Positions 25,184-34,897 of a stretch of 64,000 nucleotides of DNA are shown here, piece after piece. Numbering within the stretch: the first letter of the stretch is position 1; each line of letters opens with the position of its first letter. Both the position numbers and the translations under genes were made by a program. This DNA comes from CAWBOV01 sp963790525 (GTDB lineage: Bacteria; Actinomycetota; Actinomycetes; Mycobacteriales; Jatrophihabitantaceae). The notes below the pieces were generated by a model that worked only from the letters and a program-made list of their open reading frames with translations, did not search any database and was not told the origin of the DNA. The stretch is taken from contig CAWBOV010000004.1 in NCBI GenBank assembly GCA_963790525.1, forward strand, positions 372,001 through 436,000. The letters are read 5' to 3'.

Positions 25184-26557
25184 TCATCCGGCGCGCCTGC
25201 CCAGATCACGCACCGCCGCCAGTCCGGCGATCGCCCAGTGCCGGTCGATCCGCTCGCCGCCCCAGCGGGTCATGGCAGCATCCGCTGCGACGTCGCCGTG
25301 CTCGGTCTCGATCGGGGTACTGACAACAATGTGGTCGCTGGGATCGATGTGTTCGCGCAGTACCGCCCCATCGGGTCGCGTGAAGCGGAACCGTCCCTCC
25401 GGCACGGGCGCGATGAAGAACTGCCCGTCGTGCAACGACAGGTGATGCGCCTCGCAGAGCAGGACGAGGTTGGCGAGATCGGTCCGTCCACCGTGGATCC
25501 AGTGCTGCACGTGGTGGGCATGCAATCGGTGGGTCGAGCCGCAGCCTGGATAGGTGCACCCGTGGTCGCGCAGCAGCAGTGCCCGGAACTGGCGATCGCT
25601 CACGAGCCGGTGCGACCTGCCCAGATCCAGGACGTTTCGAGTCCCGTCCGTGCGCCGTCCATGCAGAACGGTCCGTACCCGACCGTTGCACAGCAGCCGT
25701 GTGAGCACGCTGTCAGCCAGGCCAGGGCCGTGTGCGATCCGGCCGGCGGGCCGGAATCTGCGCCCGCCTGGACGGGCCGGTGCGTCGTCGCCGCGGGAAG
25801 TGTCTGTGCCTGCGGCGGCCACGTCGGCATCGGAAGTCGCCTCGGCCTTAGGGATCAGGTCGGCGTCGAGGTGGACGACGACGGCAGTCCCCTCGTCACC
25901 CCTGAGTCTTCGCGGCGTCGGCCGCCGATCGTGCAGAGCCGCGTGGACGATCTCCGCCATCCGCACCAGGGCGTCGGCCTGACTGAGACCCTCGGCGTGG
26001 GCCAATGCCTCGATCGCCGACTGCACGGTCGCGCCATGCTCGGGACTCAGACGGGCATTCATCCGCCACCGGCAGTCGTCCGACCAGGTCCGCGCGAAGT
26101 ACTCCCGGGCGTGCAGCGCTGGATCCTCGTTCGCCTCGACCGTGCGCAGCCCGCGGACCATGTCCTCGAGCTGCCCGACGCTGCCGTGCTCGGCGACATG
26201 CACCAGGTCCGCCACGAGCTGCTCATCCCCGGCCGCCGCGATGCGGCTGATCGCCCGCGCATGGGAGTAGGAGACCCGCCCGGCACTCATGGCCGCCGCC
26301 AGCGCGGGGAAGGCCGCCAGCGCTCGGGCAACGCGCACGTGGTCGATGGCAGTTCGCCGCGAGATCCCGCACGTGTGCGACAGCCAGCGTGAAATCGTGC
26401 CCAGGCCGAAGCGGGCGCAGCCATCACGCGTATCGAACTCTGCGACCAGGAGCAGCCAACGGCAGGTTGCCGCGGCGAGGCGCCCAGCTGTTCCGATGAT
26501 GCGCGAGCCCAACTCGTCGAGGTCGACAGGTACGGCGATGTAGGTTGAATCAGACAT
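25184..26557 (-). CDS. DUF222/13E12-family protein with C-terminal HNH endonuclease domain
   Basis: A 457-residue protein. The N-terminal DUF222 region, which includes GTISRWLSHTCGISRRTAID and VARALAAFPALAAAMSAGRV, is typical of the mycobacterial 13E12 repeat family. The C-terminal HNH domain is complete: CTYPGCGSTHRLHAHHVQHW, then LANLVLLCEAHHLSLHDGQF, with two CxxC/HH zinc and metal positions. The exact role of these abundant actinobacterial proteins is unknown; some mark integration sites of mobile elements. No flanking repeats or integrase are visible. The 201-bp upstream region is shared with the next rightward gene. Confidence 0.88.
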   Translation of the reverse strand: MSDSTYIAVPVDLDELGSRIIGTAGRLAAATCRWLLLVAEFDTRDGCARFGLGTISRWLSHTCGISRRTAIDHVRVARALAAFPALAAAMSAGRVSYSHARAISRIAAAGDEQLVADLVHVAEHGSVGQLEDMVRGLRTVEANEDPALHAREYFARTWSDDCRWRMNARLSPEHGATVQSAIEALAHAEGLSQADALVRMAEIVHAALHDRRPTPRRLRGDEGTAVVVHLDADLIPKAEATSDADVAAAGTDTSRGDDAPARPGGRRFRPAGRIAHGPGLADSVLTRLLCNGRVRTVLHGRRTDGTRNVLDLGRSHRLVSDRQFRALLLRDHGCTYPGCGSTHRLHAHHVQHWIHGGRTDLANLVLLCEAHHLSLHDGQFFIAPVPEGRFRFTRPDGAVLREHIDPSDHIVVSTPIETEHGDVAADAAMTRWGGERIDRHWAIAGLAAVRDLGRRAG

Positions 26558-26758
26558 ACAATGACATTAGATCCGAGATCCGACAGTTTCCGGCGAGCGC
26601 GGTGGCGCGAGGCGTTCACGTGAACGCGGTGGCCGGACTGCGCGTCGCTGCACGCAACGCTCTCTCGCAGACAGCATTAGCAATACTGATGCATATACAT
26701 AGAAAGATGAGTGCTCCTGTCCTTGAGGGCTCGCCTGTCGCTCGGGCACGATGGGTTC
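26558..26758. promoter_or_regulatory. Divergent intergenic region with palindrome and AT-rich promoter-like segment
   Basis: This 201-bp region separates the HNH gene from the candidate 2-oxoadipate enzyme gene. It holds the 16-bp perfect palindrome GCGTTCACGTGAACGC at 26612-26627, the same core found at gene ends elsewhere in the window. It also holds an unusually AT-rich stretch (26676-26707, with TTAGCA and TATACAT) that could be the promoter of the rightward gene. The palindrome may be an operator, but no regulator is proven. Confidence 0.45.
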
Positions 26759-28100
26759 ATGACCCAGGTTGAATGGACGCTGCACCCCGATGCCCAGGCG
26801 CTCGTCGACGGCGTCGTCGACGCGGCGATCTCCCGCAGCCCCGCGACGGCGGCCTTCGCTCAGCGGTTGCTGCACGAGACCTCGACGCGTCTGCAGGACT
26901 GGTTGGACTCGGTCGTGGCACCTGTCGACGCTGCTGATCTCCGCGCTACCGGGTACGTCGACGGCTATCTGACCGAGCCCGGCGTGTGGCGCCACCCCGG
27001 TGCGCAGCTGCCCGCCGTGGTCATCGGCGAGGACCTGGCGCTGAACCTGCGCGTCGACGATGTCGCCGCATGTGCTCAGGCGCTGCGTTCGGCCTGGCCA
27101 CTCGAAGGGTCGCCGCTGTCGGAGTTCCGGCGCGTCGCGGTGATCCGCGACAACGGGGTCGAGGTCGCCGGCGTCGAACGGCGCTCCTGGAGCGCCGGGG
27201 TGACCGCGCGCGAGTTCACCGGCGCGGAGGTCGCCGCGGCGGCTCGGGCGTGGCGGGAGCTGGCGGAGCGGCCGCGGGCGCTGGAGGGTGCCGAGGGTGT
27301 CATCGCGCAGCTTCCGGCAGCCTCACGTGCCGTCTCGCTCGTCGGCGCAGACCTGGCCGCCTCGTACTTCCTCGAGCTCGAACGGGCCTACTGGCAGCGC
27401 TCGCAACACCGCCGGAATCGTGCAGCACGCTCGGCAGGATCGTCTCGGCCTGGGGTGGGGTAACAACGACCATCACACCTTCCGGTCCTCGCGCGCCGCG
27501 TTCGCCCCACTCATCTCACTGCTCACCACCCTCGGATTCACGCTGCGGGAGCGGTTCTACGCCGGCTCCGACGCTGGATGGGGAGCGCAGGTGCTGGAGC
27601 ACCCCGGCTGCGGTGGAGTGATCTTCGCCGACGTCGACTTGAAGCCTGAGGAGGTGGAGGTCGACTTCGCCCGCGTGGAGCTGCCCGAAAGCCCGGGCCT
27701 TGGCGCGGACTACGGGACCGTCGGGATGTGGTGCGCGCTGTACGGCGAGTCGGTGCTGGAGGCGGGCATGCATCACCTGGAAGGACAGTTCGAGTTCGAC
27801 GAGCTGCGCGACGATCTCGCCGGCAGGGGAGTCCGGAGCATGCGACCGTTCTCGGAGTTCGCCCACCTGCGCCAGGCGTTCACCGAGGCGGAGGTGTGGC
27901 GCGTTCAGCGTGAACGCGCCGACAAGCTGGTCGCGGACGGTGTGCTGAGTGGCGAGCGAGCCGACGAGCTGGTCGAGGTAGGCGGAGCCGGGTCCCACCT
28001 GGAGAACCTGGCGCGTCGTGACGGGTTCAAGGGCTTCAATCAGGACAACGTCTCGGTGACCATGAAGGCCACGCATCCCCGCGACTACCGACCCGCCTGA
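26759..28100 (+). pseudogene. Candidate 2-oxoadipate dioxygenase/decarboxylase (HglS/DUF1338-like), frameshifted
   Basis: About 446 residues from ATG 26759, with one frame break near 27410 inside a segment CTCGCAACACCGCC. After the break comes GLGWGNNDHHTFRSSRAAF, then a segment ending VLEHPGCGGVIFADVDL, and finally RRDGFKGFNQDNVSVTMKA. The NDHxxFR-type metal motif, the LTTLGF segment and the C-terminal RDGF(x)2(F)N pattern are what I recall for the DUF1338/HglS group of the VOC superfamily, which converts 2-oxoadipate to D-2-hydroxyglutarate using Fe2+. The similarity is judged by eye and is weak in the first 220 residues. The neighbourhood supports it: the next gene is an FAD/Fe-S D-2-hydroxyacid dehydrogenase. 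Alternative: an unrelated conserved hypothetical protein. Confidence 0.5.
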
Positions 28101-28134
28101 GCGCGGGCGGACGGCGTTACGAGAGAATGGCCCG

Positions 28135-31031
28135 GTGACGGTCGACGTGCGCGTGGAGCAGGCCGACGACCCGGTGCGAGGTGACCTCGCGGTCGTCGAG
28201 GAGCTGGTCCAGGCGCTGGCCCGCACCGGTGTCCACGAGGTCGACGTCTCGACCCGTCGCCGCGCGGAGTACTCCAGTGATGCCTCGAACTACCGCGTCG
28301 TGCCGCGCGCGGTCGTCTTCCCCCGGCACGCCGACGAGGTCGCTGCGACCGTGGAGGTGTGCCGCACCCTCGGCGTGCCGCTGACCTCGCGCGGCGCTGG
28401 GACGTCCATTGCCGGGAACGCGATCGGCACAGGGGTCGTCGTGGACTTCTCCCGGCACCTGAACCGGGTGCTCGACATCGACCCGGATGCCCAGACCGCC
28501 GTCGTCGAGCCCGGCGCCATCCTCGACGACCTGCAGGTGGCGGCACTGCCGTTCGGGCTGCGGTTCGGCCCGGATCCGTCCACCCATGCACGCTGCACGC
28601 TGGGCGGGATGATCGGCAACAACGCGTGCGGGTCCCGGGCGCTGGCCTACGGCCGCACCGCGGACAACGTCCGTTCCCTCGATGTCGTCACCGCCGCCGG
28701 AGCCCGGTTCACCGCCCGGCGCTACGGCCGCGACGGACTGACGTCCACCGGCGCCGAAGGTGAGCTGCTGAACGGCCTGGGCCGGCTCGTCGACGCGCAC
28801 CGCAGTCTCATCCGCACCGAGTTCGGGCGTTTCGGGCGGCAGGTCTCGGGATACTCGCTCGAACATCTGCTGGACGAGAACGGGGTGGACCTGGCCCGCA
28901 TGCTCGCCGGGACCGAAGGCACGTTGGCGGTGCATGACGGCGGCCACCGTCGGCCTCGTCCGTGCTCCCGCCGCGACGGCGCTGGCGGTGCTCGGCTACG
29001 TCGACATGGCTTCGGCGGCCGACGCCGTTCCCGGGCTGCTGTCGCACGGCGCGATCGCGATAGAGGGACTGGACGCGCGCATCGTCGACGTCATCCGTCG
29101 CCGGCACGGTGCGGGGTCGGTGCCCGAACTTCCCCGCGGTGAGGGCTGGCTGTTCGTCGAGGTCGGCGCGGACACGCTCGCCGAGGCCCAGGCGCTGGCC
29201 GGCGCGGTCGTTGCCGATGGCAACGCGCTCGCGGCCACCGTGGTCACCGGCCCTGCCGCCACGGCGCTGTGGCGCATCCGCGAGGACGGGGCGGGGCTGG
29301 CCGGGCGGTCACCCACGAACGCCCCCGCGTGGCCGGGCTGGGAGGACGCGGCGGTGCCGCCGGCCCAGTTGGGCGCCTACCTGCGCGAGTTCTTCCAGCT
29401 GCTCGACGAGCACGGGCTGGACACCCTGGCCTACGGTCACTTCGGCGACGGCTGCGTCCACGCCCGGATCGACTTCCCGTTCGAACGGGGGTCGGCGCGG
29501 ATGCGCGAGTTCGTCGTCGCGGCGGCCGAGCTGGTGGCCTCGCACGGCGGGTCCATGTCGGGCGAGCACGGCGACGGTCGAGCCCGCAGCGAGTTGCTGC
29601 ACTACATGTATTCGCCGGAGGCCGTGGCGCTGCACGCCGCGGTGAAGGATCTGTTCGACCCCACCGACCTGCTCAACCCGGGGGTCATCGTCCGCCCGGC
29701 GCCGCTGGACGCCGACCTGCGGGTGCCCGCGGCCGCACCACTCCGCCGCCGGCTCGCCTTCGCCTACCCCCACGACGGGGGCAACTTCACCACGGCGGTG
29801 CACCGGTGCGTCGGCATCGGCAAGTGCCGCGCCGACACCACGTCTGCGGGCGGGCGTGATGTGCCCGTCCTACCTGGCCACGAAGGACGAGAAGGATTCC
29901 ACCCGCGGGCGTGCGCGGGTTCTGCAGGAGATGGCGAACGGGAGCCTGGTCACCGACGGCTGGAAGTCCGACGAGGTGCACGAGGCGCTGGACCTGTGCC
30001 TGTCGTGCAAGGGATGCAGCTCCGACTGCCCCGCCGGCGTGGACATGGCGACCTACAAGGCCGAAGCGCTGCACCAGAAGTACCGGCGCCGCATCCGCCC
30101 GCCCGCGCACTACGTGCTCGGGTGGCTCCCGCGGTGGGCGCGCCTGGCGGCGCGGGCGCCACGGCTGGTCAATGCCGTCCTCGGCTTCGCGCCGCTGGCG
30201 GCCCTGGCCAAGCGCGTCGGGGGCATCGACCGACGCCGTCCGCTGCCCGCCTTCGCCCCCCGCACCTTCCGGCAGTGGTTCGCCGACCGGCCGGTGCGCA
30301 CCGACGGTGACCCGGTGCTGCTGTTCCTCGACACGTTCACCGACCACTTCTCGCCCGCGGTCGGCGAAGCTGCCGTCGCAGTGCTCGAGGACGCCGGGTT
30401 CGCCGTGCAGCTGCCCGACGCGACGATCTGCTGCGGCCTGACCTGGATCTCCACCGGGCAGCTGGACGGGGCACGACGGCAGCTTCGCTCCACGCTGGAC
30501 ACCCTCGGACCGGCGCTGGCGCAGGGGATCCCGATCGTCGGGCTGGAGCCGTCCTGCACGGCGACGCTGCGCTCGGACGCCGCCGAGTTGCTGCCCGAGG
30601 ACCCCCGGGCGCGGGCCCTGGGCGCGGCGTTGAAGACCCTGGCGGAGCTGCTGACAGCGCGGCAGGGGTGGGCTGCCCCGTCGCTGCGCGGGGTCGAAGC
30701 CGTGGCGCAACCGCACTGCCATCACCACGCCGTGATGGGCTGGTCGCCGGACGCCGCGCTGCTGGCCGAGGCGGGCGCGACGGTGAACGCCGTCGGCGGG
30801 TGCTGTGGCCTCGCGGGCAACTTCGGCGTCGAGCGCGGGCATTACGAGGTGTCCGTCGCGGTGGCGGAAACGGCCTTGCTCCCCGCCGTACGCTCGGCCG
30901 GAGCGGACACGGTCGTGCTGGCCGACGGCTTCTCGTGCCGTACCCAACTGGAGCAGCTCACCGACCGCAGCGGAATCCACCTGGCTCAGTTGCTGGCGCT
31001 GCACCTGGAGACGAAGGGCATGGAGTCATGA
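28135..31031 (+). pseudogene. FAD-linked D-2-hydroxyacid dehydrogenase fused to Fe-S (CCG-domain) subunit, frameshifted twice
   Basis: About 965 residues in a YdiJ/Dld-II-type layout. Order: an FAD_binding_4 domain (SRGAGTSIAGNAIGTG, then GGMIGNNACGSRALAYG), an FAD-oxidase C-terminal domain (YGHFGDGCVHARIDF, GGSMSGEHGDGRAR), a Fe-S binding region (CVGIGKCR..., CLSCKGCSSDCPAGVDM) and a cysteine-rich CCG domain (CCGLTW, CCGLAGNF). Frame breaks lie near 28931 and 29850. Each joins perfectly conserved sequence, so one-base errors explain both. Family members oxidise D-lactate or D-2-hydroxyglutarate and reduce quinone or ferredoxin. Beside the candidate 2-oxoadipate enzyme, D-2-hydroxyglutarate is the favoured substrate. 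Its stop overlaps the aminotransferase ATG (ATGA at 31028). Confidence 0.85.
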
Positions 31032-32126
31032 CGTCACAAGCGGGATTTGTACCCCCTCCGTACCCCTACGATCGCCTCGGCGAACTGGTGCGGATCGCCG
31101 ACGCGCTCCCCGGCGGAGCCGTCGACCTGTCGATCGGCACTCCGTGCGACCCGGCGCCGGAGGAGGTCGTCGCGGCACTCGCCGCGGGCACGTCCTACCG
31201 GGGGTACCCGCCTTCCATCGGCACCGCTGCGCTCCGCACCGCGGCGGCGACGTGGATCGAGCGTCGTCTCGGCGCGACCGTCGACCCCGAGACGGAACTC
31301 GCTGCGTGCGTCGGCAGCAAGGAGTTCGTCGCCAGCCTGCCCCAGTACCTGAAGCTGCGGGATCCGTCCCGGGACACGGTGCTGTACCCGGACATCAGCT
31401 ACCCCACCTACGCCATGGGCGCCACGCTGGCCGGGTGCCGTCCGGTGGCGTACTCCACCCTGGACGGGATCGATCCGCGCCGACGCCGCCCGGGCACTCT
31501 GCGTCTGGGTCAATTCGCCGAGCAACCCGACGGGTGAACTGCACGACCTCGCTGCCGCCGCGGCGTGGGGCCGCGCCCACGATGTGCCCGTTATCTCCGA
31601 CGAGTGCTACGCCGAGTTCAGCTACGCGGCGCCGCCGACGACGATCCTGCGCGAGGGCACGCAGGGAGTCATCGCCGTGCATTCGCTGTCCAAGCGGGAC
31701 AACTTCGCCGGCGCGCGGATCGGCTTCTACGCCGGCGACCCGACGCTCGTCGACTACCTGCGCGAGGTCCGCAAGCACGCCGGGCTGATGCCACCCGGCC
31801 CGGTACAGGCCGCCGCGATCGTTGCCCTCGGCGACGACGCCCACGTCGAGGCCCAGCGGCAGCGTTACCTCCACCGGATGGAGCGACTGATCGAGATCCT
31901 GGCGGCCTGCGACCTCAAGGCCGAGTTGCCGCAGGGTGCGTTCTACCTCTGGGTGCCCACACCCGGGGGCGATTCCTGGGCGGCCGCCCGGGTGCTCGCC
32001 GAACGGGCCGGCATCGTCGGGTCACCGGGGGAGTTCTACGGCGACGTGTCCGCCGACCATCTCCGCCTGGCCGTGGTCCAGCCCGACGACCGCTTGGAGC
32101 TGGCCGCGCGGCGCGTCGGGCTGTGA
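31028..32126 (+). pseudogene. Class I/II aminotransferase (DapC-like), frameshifted; candidate 2-aminoadipate aminotransferase
   Basis: A fold-type I PLP enzyme of about 366 residues. The first part (VDLSIGTPCDP, VGSKEFVASLPQYLKL, YPDISYPTYAMGATLAG) ends at a frame break near 31482. The second part (VWVNSPSNPTGELHDL, VISDECYAEFSY, and HSLSKRDNFAGARIGF with the PLP lysine) is complete to the stop. The closest named relatives are succinyldiaminopimelate transaminases (DapC). Because it is coupled to the D-2-hydroxyacid dehydrogenase and convergent with aminoadipate-semialdehyde dehydrogenase, it may instead use 2-aminoadipate. The sequence alone does not decide. Confidence 0.75.
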
Positions 32127-32130
32127 TCGG

Positions 32131-33669
32131 CTAGTCGAACTCCACGCCCTGCGCGAGCGGGAGCTCCGTGGAGTAGTTGACGGTGTTCGTGGTGCGGCGC
32201 ATGTAGGCCTTCCACGCGTCCGATCCGGACTCGCGCCCGCCACCGGTCTCCTTCTCCCCGCCGAACGCCCCGCCGATCTCGGCACCGGACGGGCCGATGT
32301 TGACGTTGGCGATGCCGCAGTCGGAACCGTCCGGGGACGTGAACCGCTCGGCCTCGCGCACGTTCAGCGTGAAGATCGACGACGAGAGGCCCTGCGGGAC
32401 GTCGTTGTGCAGGGCCAGCGCGTCGTCGAAGTCGTCGTAGTCGAGGACGTACAGGATGGGCGCGAACGTCTCGGCCTTCACGACCGCCGTCTGCGCGGGC
32501 ATCCGCACGATCGCCGGCTGCACGTAATAGGCGCCCGGCGCATCCTCGGCGGCGACCCGTCCACCGCCGGCGATGACCTTCCCGCCCTCGGCTACCGCCT
32601 GCTCGAGCGCGGCGGCGAAGCCACGGTAGGCAGCCTCGTCCACGAGCGGCCCGACGAGCGTGCCGTCCGCGAGCGGCGAGCCGACGGGAAGCGTCTCGTA
32701 CGCCGCCCGGATGCGGTCGACGAGCTCGTCGGCGACGGAGGTGTGCGCGATGACGCGGCGCAGCGAGGTGCAGCGCTGGCCGGCGGTACCCGCGGCGGAG
32801 AACACGATGCCCCGGACGGTCAGGTCCAGGTCGGCCGACGGCGCCACGATCGCGGCGTTGTTGCCGCCCAGTTCGAGCAGCAGACGGCCGAACCGACCGG
32901 CCACCCGAGGTGCGACGGCCTTGCCCATGCGCGTGGAACCCGTGGCGGAGATCAGCGCCACCCGGGGGTCGTCGGTGAGGGCCTCGCCCACACCCGCGCC
33001 ACCGAGGACGACGGCCCCGAGGTGCTCCGGAGCCCCGACGCGACGGGCGGCCTCGGTCAGCAGCGCCTGGCAGGCCAGCGCGGTCAGGAGCGTCTTCTCC
33101 GACGGCTTCCAGACCACCGCGTCACCACAGACCAGCGCCAGCGCGGTGTTCCAGGACCACACCGCGACCGGGAAGTTGAACGCGCTGATGACGCCGACGA
33201 CGCCCAGCGGGTGCCACTGCTCCATCATCCGGTGGCCCGGGCGCTCGGAGGCGATCGTCAGACCGAACAGCTGCCGCGACAGACCGACGGCCAGATCGCA
33301 GATGTCGATCATCTCCTGGACCTCGCCGAGACCCTCGGAGCGGATCTTGCCCGCCTCGATCGAGACGAGCGCGCCGAGGTCTGCCTTGTGCTCGCGCAGC
33401 AGCTCACCGAGCTCGCGGACCAGCTGCCCGCGCACCGGCGCGGGCACCGAACGCCACGTCAGGAAGGCCTCGTGCGCCTCCGCAACGGTCTGCGAGACCT
33501 GGTCGGGCGTGTGAGCCGTCAGCTCGGCGAGGGTGCCGCCGGTGATCGGCGTGCGTGCCGGCAGGTCACCGCCGGACAGGAGCGACGCGTCGACGCCCAG
33601 GCGGGTGAGGATGCCGAGCGCCTCGGACTGCAGGTCGGCGTGGTCCGGGATGGTGGTCATGGTCGTCAT
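32131..33669 (-). CDS. L-2-aminoadipate-6-semialdehyde dehydrogenase, ALDH7 type
   Basis: A 512-residue aldehyde dehydrogenase. The catalytic Cys is in GTAGQRCTSLRR (near residue 300) and the general base Glu in LELGGNNAAIV (near 265). ALDH7-type features are the segment STRMGKAVAP and the C-terminal substrate region IGGAFGGEKETGGGRESGSD, which binds the alpha-amino-acid end of aminoadipate semialdehyde. The chosen ATG 33669 opens MTTMTTIPDHADLQ. It lies 26 bp after the lysine dehydrogenase-like gene on the same strand, so the two form an operon turning lysine into 2-aminoadipate. Confidence 0.88.
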   Translation of the reverse strand: MTTMTTIPDHADLQSEALGILTRLGVDASLLSGGDLPARTPITGGTLAELTAHTPDQVSQTVAEAHEAFLTWRSVPAPVRGQLVRELGELLREHKADLGALVSIEAGKIRSEGLGEVQEMIDICDLAVGLSRQLFGLTIASERPGHRMMEQWHPLGVVGVISAFNFPVAVWSWNTALALVCGDAVVWKPSEKTLLTALACQALLTEAARRVGAPEHLGAVVLGGAGVGEALTDDPRVALISATGSTRMGKAVAPRVAGRFGRLLLELGGNNAAIVAPSADLDLTVRGIVFSAAGTAGQRCTSLRRVIAHTSVADELVDRIRAAYETLPVGSPLADGTLVGPLVDEAAYRGFAAALEQAVAEGGKVIAGGGRVAAEDAPGAYYVQPAIVRMPAQTAVVKAETFAPILYVLDYDDFDDALALHNDVPQGLSSSIFTLNVREAERFTSPDGSDCGIANVNIGPSGAEIGGAFGGEKETGGGRESGSDAWKAYMRRTTNTVNYSTELPLAQGVEFD

Positions 33670-33695
33670 GCTGGGCTCCAGGGGAGAGGGTGGGT

Positions 33696-34784
33696 TCAGA
33701 CCCGGCCGAGTTCGGCGAACCGGGCGCCGTTCTTGGTGTCGAGGAGGGCGTCCAGGGAGATGGATTCCTGCTTGATGAAGCCCGAGCCGGGCAGACGCCC
33801 GTCGGCGACGAGCTCCACGACTGCCGCGAGCGAGGCGGCGGTGGTCCAGGAGATCGCCCGCCACGGCCGGCCGTTGATCTCGAGGGGCTGGTAGGCGCGG
33901 ACGTACTGCTTGCGCAGTACCTGACCGTTCTCCGACGACACGCCCTCGACCGCGGCGTGCAGGTAGACGACGTCGTCGTCCACGGGCGGCTTGGCGTCGA
34001 CGAGGATCTTGCCGGCCAGCTCACGCTGGTTGCGCATGCCGAGCTCGTCGAAGAAGAAGCGCATGAGCTCGAAGTGCCCCGGGTACCGCATGGTCTTGTA
34101 GTCCAGGCGCTGCACGCCGGTCGCGAAGGTCTCGCACATCGTCCCCAGGCCACCGGAGGTGAGGGACGCCTCGAGTTCGATGCCGCCGATGACGACGCGC
34201 TCGTGCTCGGTCATGGCGGGGACCATCTGCCGCACGCCGTTGCGGAGCACCTCGCAGTCGTTGAGGTACTCGTTGACCACACCTTCGGCCGACCAGTTGA
34301 ACGCGTAGCCGAGCAGCCCTGCGGGGTGGCGCGGCAGGGCGCCGACCTTGAGCTCGATGCTGCGGATCGTGCTGAACTGCGCGGCGAGGGACGCGCCGAC
34401 GATGCCGATCAGGCCCGGCGCGAGTCCGCACTGGGGTGCCAGCACCGCGGTGGGGTTCTGCTCGGCGAGCTCGAGGATCCGGTTGGTCGTCGGGACGTCC
34501 TCGGTGAGGTCGAAGTAGTGCAGGTTCAGCTCGAACGCCGCCTCGGCGACCGGCAGGTTCAGGTTGTACGGCAGGCAGGACACCACCGCGTCGGCTCCCT
34601 TGAGCGCGGCACGCAGCGCCTCGCCGTCGGTGACGTCCAGCTCGGCGGTCGCGAAGGGCAGGTTCTCGCGGCTGCGGCTGTCATAGGCGGTGACCTCGAA
34701 GCCGGCGTCGGCGAGGAGGGTGGCGACGAGTTCGCCGACCTTTCCCAGGCCGATGACACCGATGGAGTCGATAAGGCGCGTCAT
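33696..34784 (-). CDS. Saccharopine dehydrogenase-family protein, probable L-lysine 6-dehydrogenase
   Basis: A 362-residue NAD(P)-dependent enzyme. The N-terminal Rossmann motif is GLGKVGELVATLL (residues 12-24). Conserved family segments include PQCGLAPGLIGIVG, FNWSAEGVVNEYLN, SGGLGTMCETF and LDYKTMRYPGHF. Their order matches what I recall of Geobacillus lysine 6-dehydrogenase and saccharopine reductases. Because no alpha-aminoadipate-forming saccharopine partner is nearby but an ALDH7 follows directly, direct oxidation of lysine to aminoadipate semialdehyde is the simplest reading. ATG 34784 was chosen over an upstream in-frame codon at 34823, which lies in the divergent promoter region. 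Confidence 0.75.
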   Translation of the reverse strand: MTRLIDSIGVIGLGKVGELVATLLADAGFEVTAYDSRSRENLPFATAELDVTDGEALRAALKGADAVVSCLPYNLNLPVAEAAFELNLHYFDLTEDVPTTNRILELAEQNPTAVLAPQCGLAPGLIGIVGASLAAQFSTIRSIELKVGALPRHPAGLLGYAFNWSAEGVVNEYLNDCEVLRNGVRQMVPAMTEHERVVIGGIELEASLTSGGLGTMCETFATGVQRLDYKTMRYPGHFELMRFFFDELGMRNQRELAGKILVDAKPPVDDDVVYLHAAVEGVSSENGQVLRKQYVRAYQPLEINGRPWRAISWTTAASLAAVVELVADGRLPGSGFIKQESISLDALLDTKNGARFAELGRV

Positions 34785-34897
34785 GGAGGTCCCTTCACAA
34801 GAATCACTTACGGTAGTCGCCACGGTAGCCTAAGCTCCACTAACGACCAAGCCGCCGGGACCGCCGCCGGGGAGCGCCCGCGAGCGAGGAGAACTGC
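34785..34897. promoter_or_regulatory. Divergent promoter/operator region of the lysine operon and its LysR regulator
   Basis: These 113 bp separate the divergent lysine dehydrogenase-like and LysR genes. The segment 34808-34835 begins CTTACGGTAG and ends CGGTAGCCTAAG. It contains a direct repeat of ACGGTAG and an outer inverted CTTA/TAAG pair, a plausible LysR binding region. A Shine-Dalgarno GAGGAGAA precedes the LysR ATG. Confidence 0.45.
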
